A DNA stretch of 64,000 nucleotides from CAWAXW01 sp963786155 (GCA_963786155.1 CAWAXW010000006.1:2976001-3040000), one strand, 5' to 3'. Numbered from the stretch's first letter, positions 54,968 to 64,000 are shown. A program made the numbers and translations. The notes: a model not told the origin generated them from the letters alone.

Positions 54968-56429
54968 CCGCGGATCCTCCGGTCGGCTTCGATAACGGCT
55001 TTTGCGATCGGCGCGGCGATCGCCCCGCCGGTTGCCTCCGATCCGAGGCTCCCCCCGTTCTCGACGATGACCGCGACCGCGATCTGAGGGTTCTCGGCGG
55101 GCGCGAAGGCGATGAACCAGGCGTGGGGAGCCCCACCCTCGGTCCCCGTTTGGGCCGTACCCGTCTTGCCGGCCACGCGGACACCGGGGATCTGCGCGGC
55201 GGTGCCGGTGCCGCTCTCGACCACGGCTTCCATCATCTCGGTCAGATCCGCTGCGGTGCTCGACGACATGGCTTCGCTGAGGATCTCGGGCGAGAACCGC
55301 TCAACGATCCCCCCTCGGGGTCGATGATCTCGCGCACCAGGCGGGGCCTCAGCACCGCGCCGTCGTTCGCGACCCCGGCCGCCACCAGGGCCATCTGCAA
55401 TGGCGTCGCCACTACCGATCCCTGTCCGATGGCCGCATAGGCCCTGAAGGGCTGCTCGTCGTCGCTGATCTCCGGGAACGTGCTGGCCTCGGTCGCGACG
55501 TCGAAGGGAATGGGGCTGTTGAATCCGAATGCCTCCGCCATCTCCAAGAGCTCTTCGTGGATCTCGAGTCCGATGATCGCGAAGGTCGTGTCGCACGACA
55601 CCTCGAGTGCCGTGAACAGATCGATCTCGCCACCGACGCACGACGTCTTGGAGAAGTTCTGCAGGGTCTCGCCGGTCTGCGGGAGCTCGAGCTCGACCGG
55701 ATCGGGGAATGTCGAATCCGGCTCGTAGCGCCCGGACTCGAGCGCAGCCGCGGTCGTCACCACCTTGAAGGTCGAACCCGGTGGGTAACCGCGCGTCGTG
55801 GCCTTGTGTACCAGCGAGCTCGTGGGCGAGGTCGGGTCCAGGCTCCGCCAGTACTGCCGCTCCTCGCGCGTGTTGTGCGAAGCGAGTCCGGATGGATCGA
55901 ACGACGGGTTGGACCACATCGCCCGCACCTCACCCGTGCTCGGATCAAGTGCGACGACCGCACCTTGCTGACTGCCGAGCGCGCTTGCAGCGGTCTCCTG
56001 CAGCGTCGAATCGATCGTCAACCGGATGTCGTCGCCCTTCTCGCCGTCTCCGAACAGCCGGTCCTGGATGTCCTGCATCGAAAGGACGCCGCTGTCGCCG
56101 AGGAGTTGGTCGTCGAAGGTGCGCTCGATGCGGTCGGTTCCGAAAACGATCGAGTAGTAGCCGGTGAGGTGTCCGTAGAGCTCGCCCTCGGGGTAGATGC
56201 GCTCGAACTTGAGCTGCCCCCCGGTCGCGCGGCTGGTTGCTACCTGCAACCCGTCGAGCGTGACTATCCGGCCTCGCTTGATCGAGTATTCCTTCAGCAG
56301 GGAGCGGATGTTGGCGTTGTTCGACGCGATCCGCTCGGCCGCGAATATCTGGACGTAGTTGAGCTGTGCGAAAACGGCGAGGAACGCCACGAGCAGCCCG
56401 ATGCCCACCCTGCGTAGTTGTGGGGCCAT
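54961..56429 (-). CDS. pbpA: class B penicillin-binding protein (PbpA/FtsI-type; one frameshift)
   Basis: A transpeptidase of about 489 residues that cross-links peptidoglycan. One N-terminal helix (about 7-27), then motifs PPGSTFKVV (Ser-x-x-Lys), VSCDTT (SxN-equivalent SCD) and AGKTGTAQTG (KTG). The frame breaks near 55315 in a run of six C (plus strand): adding one base restores DPEGGIVERF. The homopolymer and the essential nature of the gene point to sequence error. Start ATG 56429 overlaps the rodA stop (TGATG). Confidence 0.88.
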
Positions 56430-57760
56430 CAGCGGCGGCCTCCGATCAGGATCTCGCCGGTGCGCGCCGGGTCGGGTGCGCGTGCGGTCTCGTCGGAGAT
56501 TCGCACGAGCAGCGCGACCAGGATGAAGTTCGACAACAGGCTCGAGCCTCCGTAGGACATGAACGGCAGGGTGATACCGGTGAGCGGGAGCAAGCGCGTG
56601 ACGCCCGCCAGAATCACGATCGTCTGAACCGCGAGGATCACGACGAGCCCACCCGCCAGCAACTGCCCGAAGTCGGTGTTTGCGTTGATGGCGATCTTCA
56701 GGCCGCGCCCCACGAGCAGGATGAAACAGAGCAGCACGCCTGCGGTCCCCAGCAGGCCGAGCTCCTCTCCCATCGCTGAGAAGATGAAGTCGGTGTGCGC
56801 GGCAGGGATCAGATCGGGGCGGCCCAGCCCGAGGCCGGTGCCGAACAATCCCCCTGTCGACAACGCGAACAAGGATTGCGCGAGTTGATACCCCTCGTCC
56901 TGGATGAGGCGAGCATCGAACACGTTCAGCCACACCTCGACCCGATCCTGGACGTGCGTGAACATCGAGTACCCGAGCACTGCCCCTCCGACGAACAAGA
57001 GTGAGCCGAGCACCACGTACACGATGCGCGCGGTAGCGATATAGAGCATGAGGATGAAGACCGAGAAGAACAACAGACTCGAGCCGAGGTCCTTCTCGTA
57101 GAACATGACGGCGAGCGACAGGCCCCACATCACGAGCAACGGCCCGAAGTGCTTGAGGTCCGGCACGTGGATACCCATGACCTTGCGCGATGCGATCGAG
57201 AGCAGTTCCTTGCGCTCGGCGAGATATGCAGCGAAGAAGATGACGAGGCAGACCTTCGCGAGCTCACCTGGTTGGAACGACAGTGAGCCGATCCTTATCC
57301 ACAGCCGGGCGCCGTTGATCGTGGCGCCGATCGGTGACATCGGCAGAAGCAAGAGGCCCACGCCTATGAAGCCGAGTATGTATTTGTAGTTCGAAAGCTT
57401 TCGGGACTCGCGCACGACTACGAGGGTGGCGATGAAACAGGCGATGCCGACCGCGGTCCACGTGACCTGGGTCGGTCCGTAACCTTTGGGGGACAGGCGG
57501 TAAACCGCCGCCAATCCGATGACGTTCAGAACCGCCACGATCGGCAACAGCAGCGGGTCGGCTTGCGGCGCCAACTTCCGCATCGCGATGTGGGCGATGA
57601 CGTAACTAACGACCACGATCGCCATGAGAGGGATCGCCGATTCCAGGCGTTCCGTGCTGCGCGCGAGCGCAACCAGCGCGATCGCGCCCGCACCCAGGAT
57701 CAATCCGAGGATCAGCAACGACAGTTCGGTGTTGCGCCTGCGAGGAAGGGCGACCGACAT
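56429..57760 (-). CDS. rodA: FtsW/RodA/SpoVE family peptidoglycan glycosyltransferase
   Basis: A 443-residue polytopic SEDS glycosyltransferase that polymerises glycan strands with its partner PbpA. About ten or more helices with the conserved GARLWIRIGSLSFQPGELAK, YEKDLGSSLLFF, and LGLGRPDLIPAAHTDFIFS motifs, and late LPFMSYGGSSLLSN. ATG 57760 overlaps the phosphatase stop (TGATG), and the stop overlaps pbpA. Confidence 0.95.
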   Translation of the reverse strand: MSVALPRRRNTELSLLILGLILGAGAIALVALARSTERLESAIPLMAIVVVSYVIAHIAMRKLAPQADPLLLPIVAVLNVIGLAAVYRLSPKGYGPTQVTWTAVGIACFIATLVVVRESRKLSNYKYILGFIGVGLLLLPMSPIGATINGARLWIRIGSLSFQPGELAKVCLVIFFAAYLAERKELLSIASRKVMGIHVPDLKHFGPLLVMWGLSLAVMFYEKDLGSSLLFFSVFILMLYIATARIVYVVLGSLLFVGGAVLGYSMFTHVQDRVEVWLNVFDARLIQDEGYQLAQSLFALSTGGLFGTGLGLGRPDLIPAAHTDFIFSAMGEELGLLGTAGVLLCFILLVGRGLKIAINANTDFGQLLAGGLVVILAVQTIVILAGVTRLLPLTGITLPFMSYGGSSLLSNFILVALLVRISDETARAPDPARTGEILIGGRR

Positions 57761-58938
57761 CAGGGTTTCTTCCCGTCCTTCGCCGGCTGCTCTTTCTGCT
57801 CCTGTTGGAAGTCCTGGTCGGCGGCGAGCTCCTCCAGCGAGGCCAGGATCTCCGAGGCATGGTCGAGCGAATCCGCACGAATGCCGTCCTCGACGTCTTC
57901 TCGCTTGAACTCTGGAAGCTCCTCGAGGTTCAGATCGGAGGTCTCTTCCTCCTCTTTCAGGCTCATCCCCACGATCTCGTCGGGGATCCCGTTGAAGACG
58001 GCGACCTTGCCCTCCTCGGTCACCCCCACGAACCACGAGTTGGCGAGCGCGTAGCGAGCCGCCATGTATCCGCCCACGCTCAGCAGGACCACGATCGCCA
58101 GGGTGATCGACACGGGCCGAAGCCATCTGCGAGGCCGGCGCTCGACCGCTTGGGCTCCCGCAGAGCGACTATGCGGCGGGGCCGACTGGGGCTGAGACTC
58201 CGATGTGTCGACCCGTTCGCCCTGGTCGTCCGGCACCACGTCGATGAGGACGACCGTGATGTTGTCCTCGCCCCCCGCCTTCTTCGCCAGCTCGATGAGG
58301 GCATCGACGGCGCGTTGGGGCTGCGGCTCGGAGGCCAGGACGTCGGAGATGACCGCGCTGTTGATCATGGACGTGAGGCCGTCGGAACAGATCATCAGCC
58401 TGTCCCCCTCTTGGAGCTGGATGGTCTGCACGTCGACCTCGACCGAAGAGTCCACCCCCAGGGCGCGCGTGATGATGCTGCGCTGAGGATGGCGGGCGGC
58501 TTCCTCGACCGTGATGCGACCTTCGCTCACCATCCTGTCCACGAGCGTGTGGTCGCGGGTGACCTGGGTGAGCTCTCCATCTCGCCAGACGTACGCACGG
58601 GAGTCCCCGACGTGAGCAAGGTGCGCTTCTTCGTCTTCGATCAGAACCAGCGTGCACGTGGTACCCATCCCGCGCAGGGATGCGTCCTGGGACGAGCGAT
58701 CCCAGATCGCTTCGTTGGCTTCACGCACCAGGACGGCAAGCGCCTCGGTGTCGTGCGGGAAGGAGCGCTCTACACCCGACTGGATCGTCTGCACCGCGGT
58801 GCCCGAAGCGACGTCCCCCGCGCTATGGCCACCCATCCCATCAGCGACGCCGAAGAGCGGCTCCTGCACGATGTAGGCGTCCTCGTTGCCCTGTCGCACG
58901 AGACCGACGTCCGTCCCGGATCCGATGACGAGCCTCAT
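57760..58938 (-). CDS. pstP: PP2C-type serine/threonine phosphatase PstP
   Basis: A 392-residue phosphatase that reverses phosphorylation by PknA and PknB. PP2C domain (about 1-240): GLVRQGNEDAYIV, VADGMGGHSAGD, GDSRAYVW, CSDGLTSM, GGEDNITVVL, all metal-binding Asp positions present. One helix (about 275-295), then an extracytoplasmic tail with acidic residues. ATG 58938 overlaps the FhaB stop (ATGA). Confidence 0.94.
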   Translation of the reverse strand: MRLVIGSGTDVGLVRQGNEDAYIVQEPLFGVADGMGGHSAGDVASGTAVQTIQSGVERSFPHDTEALAVLVREANEAIWDRSSQDASLRGMGTTCTLVLIEDEEAHLAHVGDSRAYVWRDGELTQVTRDHTLVDRMVSEGRITVEEAARHPQRSIITRALGVDSSVEVDVQTIQLQEGDRLMICSDGLTSMINSAVISDVLASEPQPQRAVDALIELAKKAGGEDNITVVLIDVVPDDQGERVDTSESQPQSAPPHSRSAGAQAVERRPRRWLRPVSITLAIVVLLSVGGYMAARYALANSWFVGVTEEGKVAVFNGIPDEIVGMSLKEEEETSDLNLEELPEFKREDVEDGIRADSLDHASEILASLEELAADQDFQQEQKEQPAKDGKKP

Positions 58939-59390
58939 CGCTGCATCTCCAGAACCGTCTTGCCGATCTTCAGCTTGTCTCCGCGCTGCAACTCCGATGG
59001 AGTGGTTATCCGCTTGCGATTGAGATAGGTGCCGTTGGTAGACCCGAGGTCCTCGACGAAGAACGTTCCGTTGTTCGGATAGATGCGAGCGTGAGCCTGC
59101 GAGACGTAGTTGTCGTCGATGATGATGTGGCACTTGTCGGCACGGCCGATGGTCAGCTCGCCCTTTAGCTCGAACGACTTCCCGCTCTTCGATGCCCCCT
59201 CGACGACCGCAGCGCGCGTTGGAGGCTTCTTGGGCCTCCGGGAAGATGTGGGAGCGGACGATCTCTTTGTTGCGGGGGCCGCGGCGACGGGCCTCATCTC
59301 CCGGTACACCGCCCGCACTGCGCGCGCGACGAAAACATAGAGAACGACCAGGAACAGATACTTGAGCAGCTCGAGGACGATGTCGGGCAC
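58935..59390 (-). CDS. fhaB: FHA-domain membrane protein FhaB/FipA
   Basis: A 151-residue protein with one N-terminal helix (about 5-25), a basic linker and a C-terminal FHA domain (about 72-148): TIGRADKCHI, SQAHARIYP, VEDLGSTNGTYLNRKRI. FHA domains bind phosphothreonine; in mycobacteria FipA/FhaB links PknA-phosphorylated FtsZ with division. GTG 59390 immediately follows the fhaA stop (TAA then GTG). Confidence 0.93.
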   Translation of the reverse strand: MPDIVLELLKYLFLVVLYVFVARAVRAVYREMRPVAAAPATKRSSAPTSSRRPKKPPTRAAVVEGASKSGKSFELKGELTIGRADKCHIIIDDNYVSQAHARIYPNNGTFFVEDLGSTNGTYLNRKRITTPSELQRGDKLKIGKTVLEMQR

Positions 59391-60167
59391 TTAGCTCCCC
59401 GAGTCAGTCTTGAAGACGATCTCGGACGTGCCGAAGGACACCTTGTCCCCGTCACTGAGGTCGTGCTCCTTGGTCAACTTGCCGTTGACGAGGGTCCCGT
59501 TCGTCGATCCGAGATCGACGATGGTCCAACGGCTGCCGTTACGCCGGAGCTCTGCGTGCCTCCGGCTGATGTTGGGATCGCTCAACACGACATCGCAGCT
59601 CGATAGTCGGCCGATCGTGACCGGCGCGCGGGTGATCGCGATCCGATCGCGGGGCGTCCCATCGTCGTCGAGCACGACGAGCTGGGCCGCTGGGCTCGCC
59701 CCGAGACGAGCAGCGGCCCCCGACGACAACGCGTTCGTCGCATCGAGGCCGCCCTCGGCCCGTTCCCGCGTCGAAAAGCGAGGTGCCGGGGCGTCGGGGT
59801 CGGCCGCCAGGGACGCCTCGACGCGGTACTGGCCCTTGCCCATCCCCTCTTCCTCGGCGAACGAGATGCGGGGCAAGCCCATGAGGTTCCACCTGTTGTT
59901 CTTGGCGTGGTCGATGACGAGGTCCGAGAACTCGCGCTGGAGCCCGGCCTCCATCTGGACGAATCGAGCGTGGTCATCGGGCCCGAGCGAGATGTGGAAG
60001 TCGTTGGGGGCATAGGTGCGGTTGACCGAGACCGTGCGCCCCTCGTCCATCTCGCGCAGGATCCGGCGACCGATCTCTACCGGCTGCACGCCGGAGCGGA
60101 ACACGCGGGCGAAGAACCCCTCCATGAGGCCCTCCAGCCGCCGCTCGATGTTCTTGGCTACGCCCAT
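59391..60167 (-). CDS. fhaA: FHA-domain protein FhaA (DUF3662 + FHA)
   Basis: A 258-residue cytoplasmic protein with N-terminal DUF3662 (MGVAKNIERRLEGLMEGFFA, residues 1-115) and a C-terminal FHA domain (about 165-250: TIGRLSSCDVVLSDP, SRRHAEL, DLGSTNGTLVNG). FhaA binds phosphorylated MurJ pseudokinase and regulates peptidoglycan synthesis. First gene of the operon fhaA-fhaB-pstP-rodA-pbpA-pknA-pknB. Confidence 0.94.
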   Translation of the reverse strand: MGVAKNIERRLEGLMEGFFARVFRSGVQPVEIGRRILREMDEGRTVSVNRTYAPNDFHISLGPDDHARFVQMEAGLQREFSDLVIDHAKNNRWNLMGLPRISFAEEEGMGKGQYRVEASLAADPDAPAPRFSTRERAEGGLDATNALSSGAAARLGASPAAQLVVLDDDGTPRDRIAITRAPVTIGRLSSCDVVLSDPNISRRHAELRRNGSRWTIVDLGSTNGTLVNGKLTKEHDLSDGDKVSFGTSEIVFKTDSGS

Positions 60168-60229
60168 AAGCGTCGATTATCCCCGTCGGCTGCGCCGGGT
60201 AGTCTTCGCACCTCCCGACGCCGGGACCA

Positions 60230-60312
60230 GGGCGAGTGGTGGAACGGCAGACACGCTGGCTTCAGGTGCCAGTGCCCGCAAGGGTGTGGGGGTTCAAATC
60301 CCCCCTCGCCCA
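60230..60312 (+). tRNA. tRNA-Leu(CAG)
   Basis: Complete class II cloverleaf: acceptor GGGCGAG/CTCGCCC with discriminator A, anticodon arm CTGGC-TTCAGGT-GCCAG with anticodon CAG, long variable arm (TGCCCGCAAGGGTG), T-loop TTCAAAT. CCA is not encoded. It is divergent from fhaA, the usual actinobacterial place for tRNA-Leu. Confidence 0.97.
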
Positions 60313-60479
60313 CTCTTCGAGTGGACTCGGGTCGCCGTACCCGAGCCGTTTTCACCCCCCACGCGGCCTTGGCAGCCCGAAACGCACAAGGGGAACAGAC
60401 CAAGCACGACGAAACCTTTCCTCATCAAATCGGAGTTTCGGGCTCAGTGGAGCCGGGACCGGAGGCGGGGGGCAGCGAG

Positions 60480-62672
60480 ATGGGACAACCGACGAGGGGG
60501 CTCATCGGGCTCGTCCTTGCGATCGTTACGGCAGTAGCCATGTTCGCCGGATCGGCTTCCGCCGAATCGCCGACCGATCCGGACCGGCCGCGGTTGATCA
60601 TCCGCACGCTGTCGAATCGCGCCGACCTCGTCTCCGGCGGCGATGCCCTGGTGGAGATCGCCCGCTCGGACGGAGGAACCGTGTCCGACCTGGCGGTATC
60701 GGTCAACGGCTCGGATACCGGCGCGGCATTCGCGAAGCGGCCCAACGGACGGATCCAGGGCCTCGTCTCGGGCCTTTCGCTCGGCGAGAACGTGATCGTG
60801 GCGGAGGCGTCGGAAGTAGAGGCGGCGGAGCTCGTGGTAACGAATCATCCGATCGGCGGACCCGTGTTCTCCGGCGCCCAGATCGAGCCGTGGGCCTGCA
60901 CCACCGAACGCAACGGTCTGGGTCCACCCCTCGACGCGCAGTGCAATGCTGCCCCCGTACAGCGGTGGCGCTACCGGACCACGGGGGGCTCGTTCGCCGA
61001 CTACGACGTGACGAACCCTCCTTCCGACGTCGCTTCGACCACCACGGACCAAGGAGAGACGGTGCCGTACGTGTTCGTGGTGGAGACCGGGGCGATGAAC
61101 CGGGGGATCTACCGGTTCGCGATGCTGGCCGATCCAACGCAGCCGATCGAGCCGTGGAACGAACCGGTGGGGAACGGCGGCGTCTACTACAAGTTCGGCC
61201 CGGCCTGCGGAACGGTGTACAGCCAGGGCGACGCCAGCGAATCGATTGAGGACAACCGCGCTCTATCGCAGGGTTACGCGGTGGCTACGTCGTCTCTGTC
61301 CGTGCTGGGATCGAACTGCAACACGGTGACGTCGGCCGAATCTCTGATGATGTTGCAGGAACGGATCACCGAGCTGTTCGGTCCCATAACGCACACTCGA
61401 GGCAAGGGAGGCTCGGGGGGATCCATAGGCCAGTTCGTCGTGGCCAGCGGCTATCCGGGATTGCTTCAAGGTCTCAACGTCGACAACTCTTACGAGGACT
61501 TCTGGACCACGCTCGTCGAAGTCGCAGACTGTCACCTGCTGTTGAACTACTTCACGAAGGTCTCCCCCCACTTGTGGGGCGACGTCCGCGCCCAAGGTCT
61601 CGTCATGGGGCATATGTCGATCAGCAGCTGTGCGGCATGGGAGGTGTCGTTCGCGCCCCTGCTGAATCCGACCAGAGGTTGCGGAGCGGGTTCCGCCTAC
61701 CATCCGGTCACCGATCCCAAGGGATGCAGAACCACCGTGCAGGACATGCAAGTCAACATCCTCGGCCGGCGACCTCCCGAACGATGGACAGCGGCGGAGC
61801 AAGCCGCGGGGTACGGGTTCGCCGAGCTTCCTTACGACAACACCGGCCGCTTGTATGGGCTGAACGCGCTCCGCTCCGGCGACATCACGCCAGAACAGTT
61901 CGTCGATCTCAACGAAAAGGTCGGAGGGCTAGACATCGACGGGAACATCGTCCCCGCGCGCAGTGCCGCAGAACCCGAAGTGATCGAAACGCTCTACCGA
62001 GCCGGGCTCGTGTCCAGTGGCGACACGCTCAAGCTGGTTCCGATCATCGACATACGTGGCGCGGCGGGTAATGCCGAGATCCACACGAACTTCCACAGCT
62101 TCGCGCTGCGCGAGCGGTTGATGAACGCGCAGGGGCACCACGAGAACCAATCCATCTGGCGGTTGTTCGAGGTCCCCAATCTGCCGTCCGTCGCGGGACC
62201 TCAGGGCTTCGCCGCCATGAGTCAATGGCTGCACGCCATCGACGCGGATGCCGGTGACGATCCGATGGAGAAGAAGATCGAGCGAAATCGTCCCGCCGGT
62301 GCGGAGGACTCATGTCTCATCCAGGACCAGAAGAGCAACGATCTCGGACGCTGTGCGGCCTTCACCTACTACGGGAATCCGCTCACGGCATCCGGCGGGC
62401 CGGCATCCAACGACGTGATGAAGTGCACGCTCCGCCGCCTCCCGAACGCGTGGCCGTCGGGTGGCAGCTTCGGCTCCGTGCCTTTCACACCCTCGGTCGG
62501 TCCCGTCATGGGCCAGTGGGACCGGCTACGCATCGCTTTCCCGGACGGGGTCTGCGACTTCAGCCGCCCCGGCGTCGGTCAGGTATCCGTCGAGCCATGG
62601 ACCACGTTCGCGACGGGACCGGGAGGGACGGCTTTGGGACCCGCTCCTCGGTCCACGGTCGTAGATCCATAG
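60480..62672 (+). CDS. DUF6351-like secreted protein, copy 2
   Basis: A 730-residue exported protein paralogous to the gene at 15521. Signal peptide (MFAGSASA), N-terminal domain (IRTLSNRADLVSGGDALVEI), then a large domain with GKGGSGGSIGQF in place of the G-C-S-G-G of copy 1, so the serine is kept but the Cys is replaced by Gly. Many Cys residues (ACTTERN, GCRTT, CLIQDQ, GVCDFS) match copy 1. ATG 60480 follows GGAGGCGGGG. It lies 168 bases after tRNA-Leu. A CCCCC/GGGGG hairpin (62684-62698) follows without a U-tract. Confidence 0.72.
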   Translation: MGQPTRGLIGLVLAIVTAVAMFAGSASAESPTDPDRPRLIIRTLSNRADLVSGGDALVEIARSDGGTVSDLAVSVNGSDTGAAFAKRPNGRIQGLVSGLSLGENVIVAEASEVEAAELVVTNHPIGGPVFSGAQIEPWACTTERNGLGPPLDAQCNAAPVQRWRYRTTGGSFADYDVTNPPSDVASTTTDQGETVPYVFVVETGAMNRGIYRFAMLADPTQPIEPWNEPVGNGGVYYKFGPACGTVYSQGDASESIEDNRALSQGYAVATSSLSVLGSNCNTVTSAESLMMLQERITELFGPITHTRGKGGSGGSIGQFVVASGYPGLLQGLNVDNSYEDFWTTLVEVADCHLLLNYFTKVSPHLWGDVRAQGLVMGHMSISSCAAWEVSFAPLLNPTRGCGAGSAYHPVTDPKGCRTTVQDMQVNILGRRPPERWTAAEQAAGYGFAELPYDNTGRLYGLNALRSGDITPEQFVDLNEKVGGLDIDGNIVPARSAAEPEVIETLYRAGLVSSGDTLKLVPIIDIRGAAGNAEIHTNFHSFALRERLMNAQGHHENQSIWRLFEVPNLPSVAGPQGFAAMSQWLHAIDADAGDDPMEKKIERNRPAGAEDSCLIQDQKSNDLGRCAAFTYYGNPLTASGGPASNDVMKCTLRRLPNAWPSGGSFGSVPFTPSVGPVMGQWDRLRIAFPDGVCDFSRPGVGQVSVEPWTTFATGPGGTALGPAPRSTVVDP

Positions 62673-62811
62673 GAGCAGCTTTACCCCCTGGTTGGGGGCG
62701 GGGGACTGCGCGACGATTAGCTCGCTCTGTCGGGAAGCCGACGTCAACGGGGGGGCCGGGTTTGCCGACACCTTCGGTACAGGCAGAAATCGTGGAAAAA
62801 GGAGTGCCGAG

Positions 62812-62985
62812 ATGAGCGATCACCACAAAGAAGAGACCAGGACCGAGGACGAGCAGGCCAAGGACGAGTCCAAGCTCGAGGACCTCGAGGTCGACGCGAA
62901 GCGCGCCGACGACGTCAAGGGCGGGGTCAGCTCGGCCGACCAGTGGGAGCGCGGCGGCAACAACTGGAAGCGCCGCAAGGGCTAG
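62812..62985 (+). CDS. small acidic peptide with double-glycine (DVKGG) motif
   Basis: A 57-residue peptide with ATG 62812 after AAAAGGAG. The first 38 residues are very acidic and end with LEDLEVDAKRADDVKGG; a more basic, Trp-containing tail of 19 residues follows. The arrangement resembles a double-glycine leader peptide plus core, as in bacteriocin or RiPP precursors, but no peptidase, exporter or modifying enzyme is encoded nearby. An alternative is a conserved small regulatory protein. Terminator follows at 63009. Confidence 0.6.
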   Translation: MSDHHKEETRTEDEQAKDESKLEDLEVDAKRADDVKGGVSSADQWERGGNNWKRRKG

Positions 62986-63008
62986 AGCAACACCCCAAAA
63001 GCACACTT

Positions 63009-63040
63009 AAGGCGCCTCGCGGACAAGCGGGGCGCCTTTC
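63009..63040 (+). terminator. intrinsic terminator after the small peptide gene
   Basis: AAGGCGCCTCGC pairs with GCGGGGCGCCTT over a GGACAA loop (12 bp with one G-T pair), followed by TCT. It ends the transcription unit of the small peptide. Confidence 0.82.
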
Positions 63041-63132
63041 TCGCGGCCGAAGCTAGGCCGCAACCCCCTATGGGAAGTGGACCCAGCGTTCTACATTGAA
63101 CGGGTCGACGATTACTAAGGGGGTCATCCAAC

Positions 63133-64000
63133 GTGAAGCGTGTGCTCGCCCTGATCTTCGCCTGTGCCCTCGTGGCGGGCGGGATCCTGCTTGCCCCGAC
63201 CGCGACGAGCTCCTCAGGGCCCCAGGGCTTCAAAGTGAAGGGATGGAAGAACTCCCTCCCGCTTCAACCCATCATCAGATCTGACCGCCCCGCGGTCTCT
63301 CGCCCCGCCGCGAGGTTGGCGGGACGAACAGTCCCCACGGACGCCCACGGCCGCCGGCAGCTCTACGGGAACATGACGGATCGCCACGCGACGACGCAGG
63401 GCGGGGCGGCTCCCGCTCCGCTCGTGAACTTCGAGGGGCTCAGCCAGAAGGTGGGACGGGCGACGCCGCCCGACACCACCGGCGAGGTCGGGCCGAACCA
63501 CTTCGTCCAGGGCGTCAATTTCGGAAATTTCGCGGTCTACGACAAGACCGGCAAGCAGCTCGCCCAGCCGGTCGAGATAGGCGATCTGTGGCCGGCCGGC
63601 GACGAGTGCAACACGCTGGGGAGCGGCGACCCCATCATCCAGTACGACCAGTTCGCGAACAGATGGCTGATCAGCCAGTTCGCGTTCCCTCGCTCGGCCG
63701 CAGGCCAGCCGGCCGCACCCTTCTTCGAGTGCATCGCGATCTCGACAAGTGGCGATCCCCTGGGGAAGTACAACGCCTACACGTTCCTGATCGACAACGA
63801 GCTGTTCCCCGACTATCCGCACTTCGGGGTGTGGAACGACGGTTACTACATGTCCGTGCACCTGTTCGAGCCGACGACGGGCGCGTATACGGCGCAGGGC
63901 ATCATCGCGTTCGACCGGGAACGCATGCTCGTGGGGGACACCGCGCGCGAGATCCAGTACTTCGTCAACGAGGACTACGGCGGCATGCTGCCGGCGGATG
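63133..64000 (+). CDS. secreted protein, 3'-truncated by window end
   Basis: An open frame of at least 289 residues running off the window. GTG 63133 begins a signal peptide (VKRVLALIFACALVAGGILL). The mature part includes PLVNFEGLSQKVGRATPPDTTGEVG, a segment typical of large extracellular beta-propeller proteins that begin with 'PPDTTGEVGPNHFV'. Trp- and Tyr-rich blades follow (GDPIIQYDQFANRWLIS). The ribosome-binding AAGGGGG lies eight bases upstream. Function unknown; related proteins are surface or exported propellers. Confidence 0.78.
   Translation, partial: MKRVLALIFACALVAGGILLAPTATSSSGPQGFKVKGWKNSLPLQPIIRSDRPAVSRPAARLAGRTVPTDAHGRRQLYGNMTDRHATTQGGAAPAPLVNFEGLSQKVGRATPPDTTGEVGPNHFVQGVNFGNFAVYDKTGKQLAQPVEIGDLWPAGDECNTLGSGDPIIQYDQFANRWLISQFAFPRSAAGQPAAPFFECIAISTSGDPLGKYNAYTFLIDNELFPDYPHFGVWNDGYYMSVHLFEPTTGAYTAQGIIAFDRERMLVGDTAREIQYFVNEDYGGMLPAD

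Noticed and set aside
57128..57760. A long minus-strand frame running from within the rodA region into pbpA.
   Set aside because: Its first part is out of frame with rodA; pbpA starts at 56429 with ATG coupled to the rodA stop.
57805..59028. A 407-codon frame on the plus strand.
   Set aside because: Antisense to pstP and fhaB, both with full motifs.

Overview
The window is a high-GC (roughly 60-65% by eye) bacterial chromosome segment, almost certainly from an actinobacterium (Actinomycetota), probably a deep-branching or uncultured lineage. The evidence is the order of origin-proximal marker genes: gyrA, a DUF3566 membrane protein, tRNA-Ile(GAT) and tRNA-Ala(TGC), then crgA, class E sortase, pabA/trpG-type amidotransferase, pknB, pknA, pbpA, rodA/ftsW, pstP, fhaB, fhaA and tRNA-Leu(CAG). 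This series is typical of the oriC-proximal region of Actinobacteria, but here the gyrA end and the crgA-fhaA end are separated by about 45 kb of other genes.

Layout. 1-2504: 3' part of gyrA (many indels near the window edge) and DUF3566. 2501-7254: a saccharopine-dehydrogenase-like gene with a tiny membrane peptide, and an OpuC/ProU-type osmolyte ABC operon. 7313-14814: a secreted redox block with three paralogous PQQ-like beta-propellers, a three-cupredoxin membrane-anchored protein, a membrane protein with a cupredoxin tail, and a soluble cupredoxin. 14827-19985: DUF1684, a DUF6351-like secreted protein, tRNA-Ile, an LVIVD beta-propeller, thioredoxin and a small membrane protein. 19982-28300: Ala-rich coiled-coil protein, pseudo-cyclase/ATPase/TPR regulator, DinB-like protein, GntR/YtrA repressor with membrane partner, RibD/DHFR-like reductase. 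28398-37552: tRNA-Ala and a copper-handling locus (CopC-CopD fusion, YcnI-like, CopD, three more CopC-domain proteins, FixH/DUF4399-like protein, two paralogous four-helix membrane proteins, and a new secreted family). 37711-41396: HtrA-like protease with zinc ribbon, second LVIVD propeller, second member of the new secreted family. 41393-47841: AIM24, SCP2, NUDIX-MBL fusion, PAS-SpoIIE-HATPase phosphatase, thiolase, zinc-ribbon membrane protein. 47961-60167: the conserved division/peptidoglycan/kinase block. 60230-64000: tRNA-Leu, second DUF6351-like gene, a double-glycine small peptide, and a truncated secreted protein.

How the genes may work together. The copper proteins (CopC/CopD/YcnI) could acquire and deliver copper outside the membrane. 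The numerous type-1 copper proteins are the obvious consumers, and the PQQ-like propellers encoded between them are candidate redox partners. The two LVIVD propellers share an unusual inverted repeat that overlaps their Shine-Dalgarno sequences, which suggests common control. The kinase/phosphatase/FHA operon is densely overlapped and controls peptidoglycan growth and division.

Quality note. Besides the indel-rich first 1.7 kb, seven otherwise intact genes each carry one single-base frameshift (near 6554, 9245, 13800, 17177, 20415, 42766 and 55315). These look like assembly or base-calling errors rather than true pseudogenes, but only read data can settle it.
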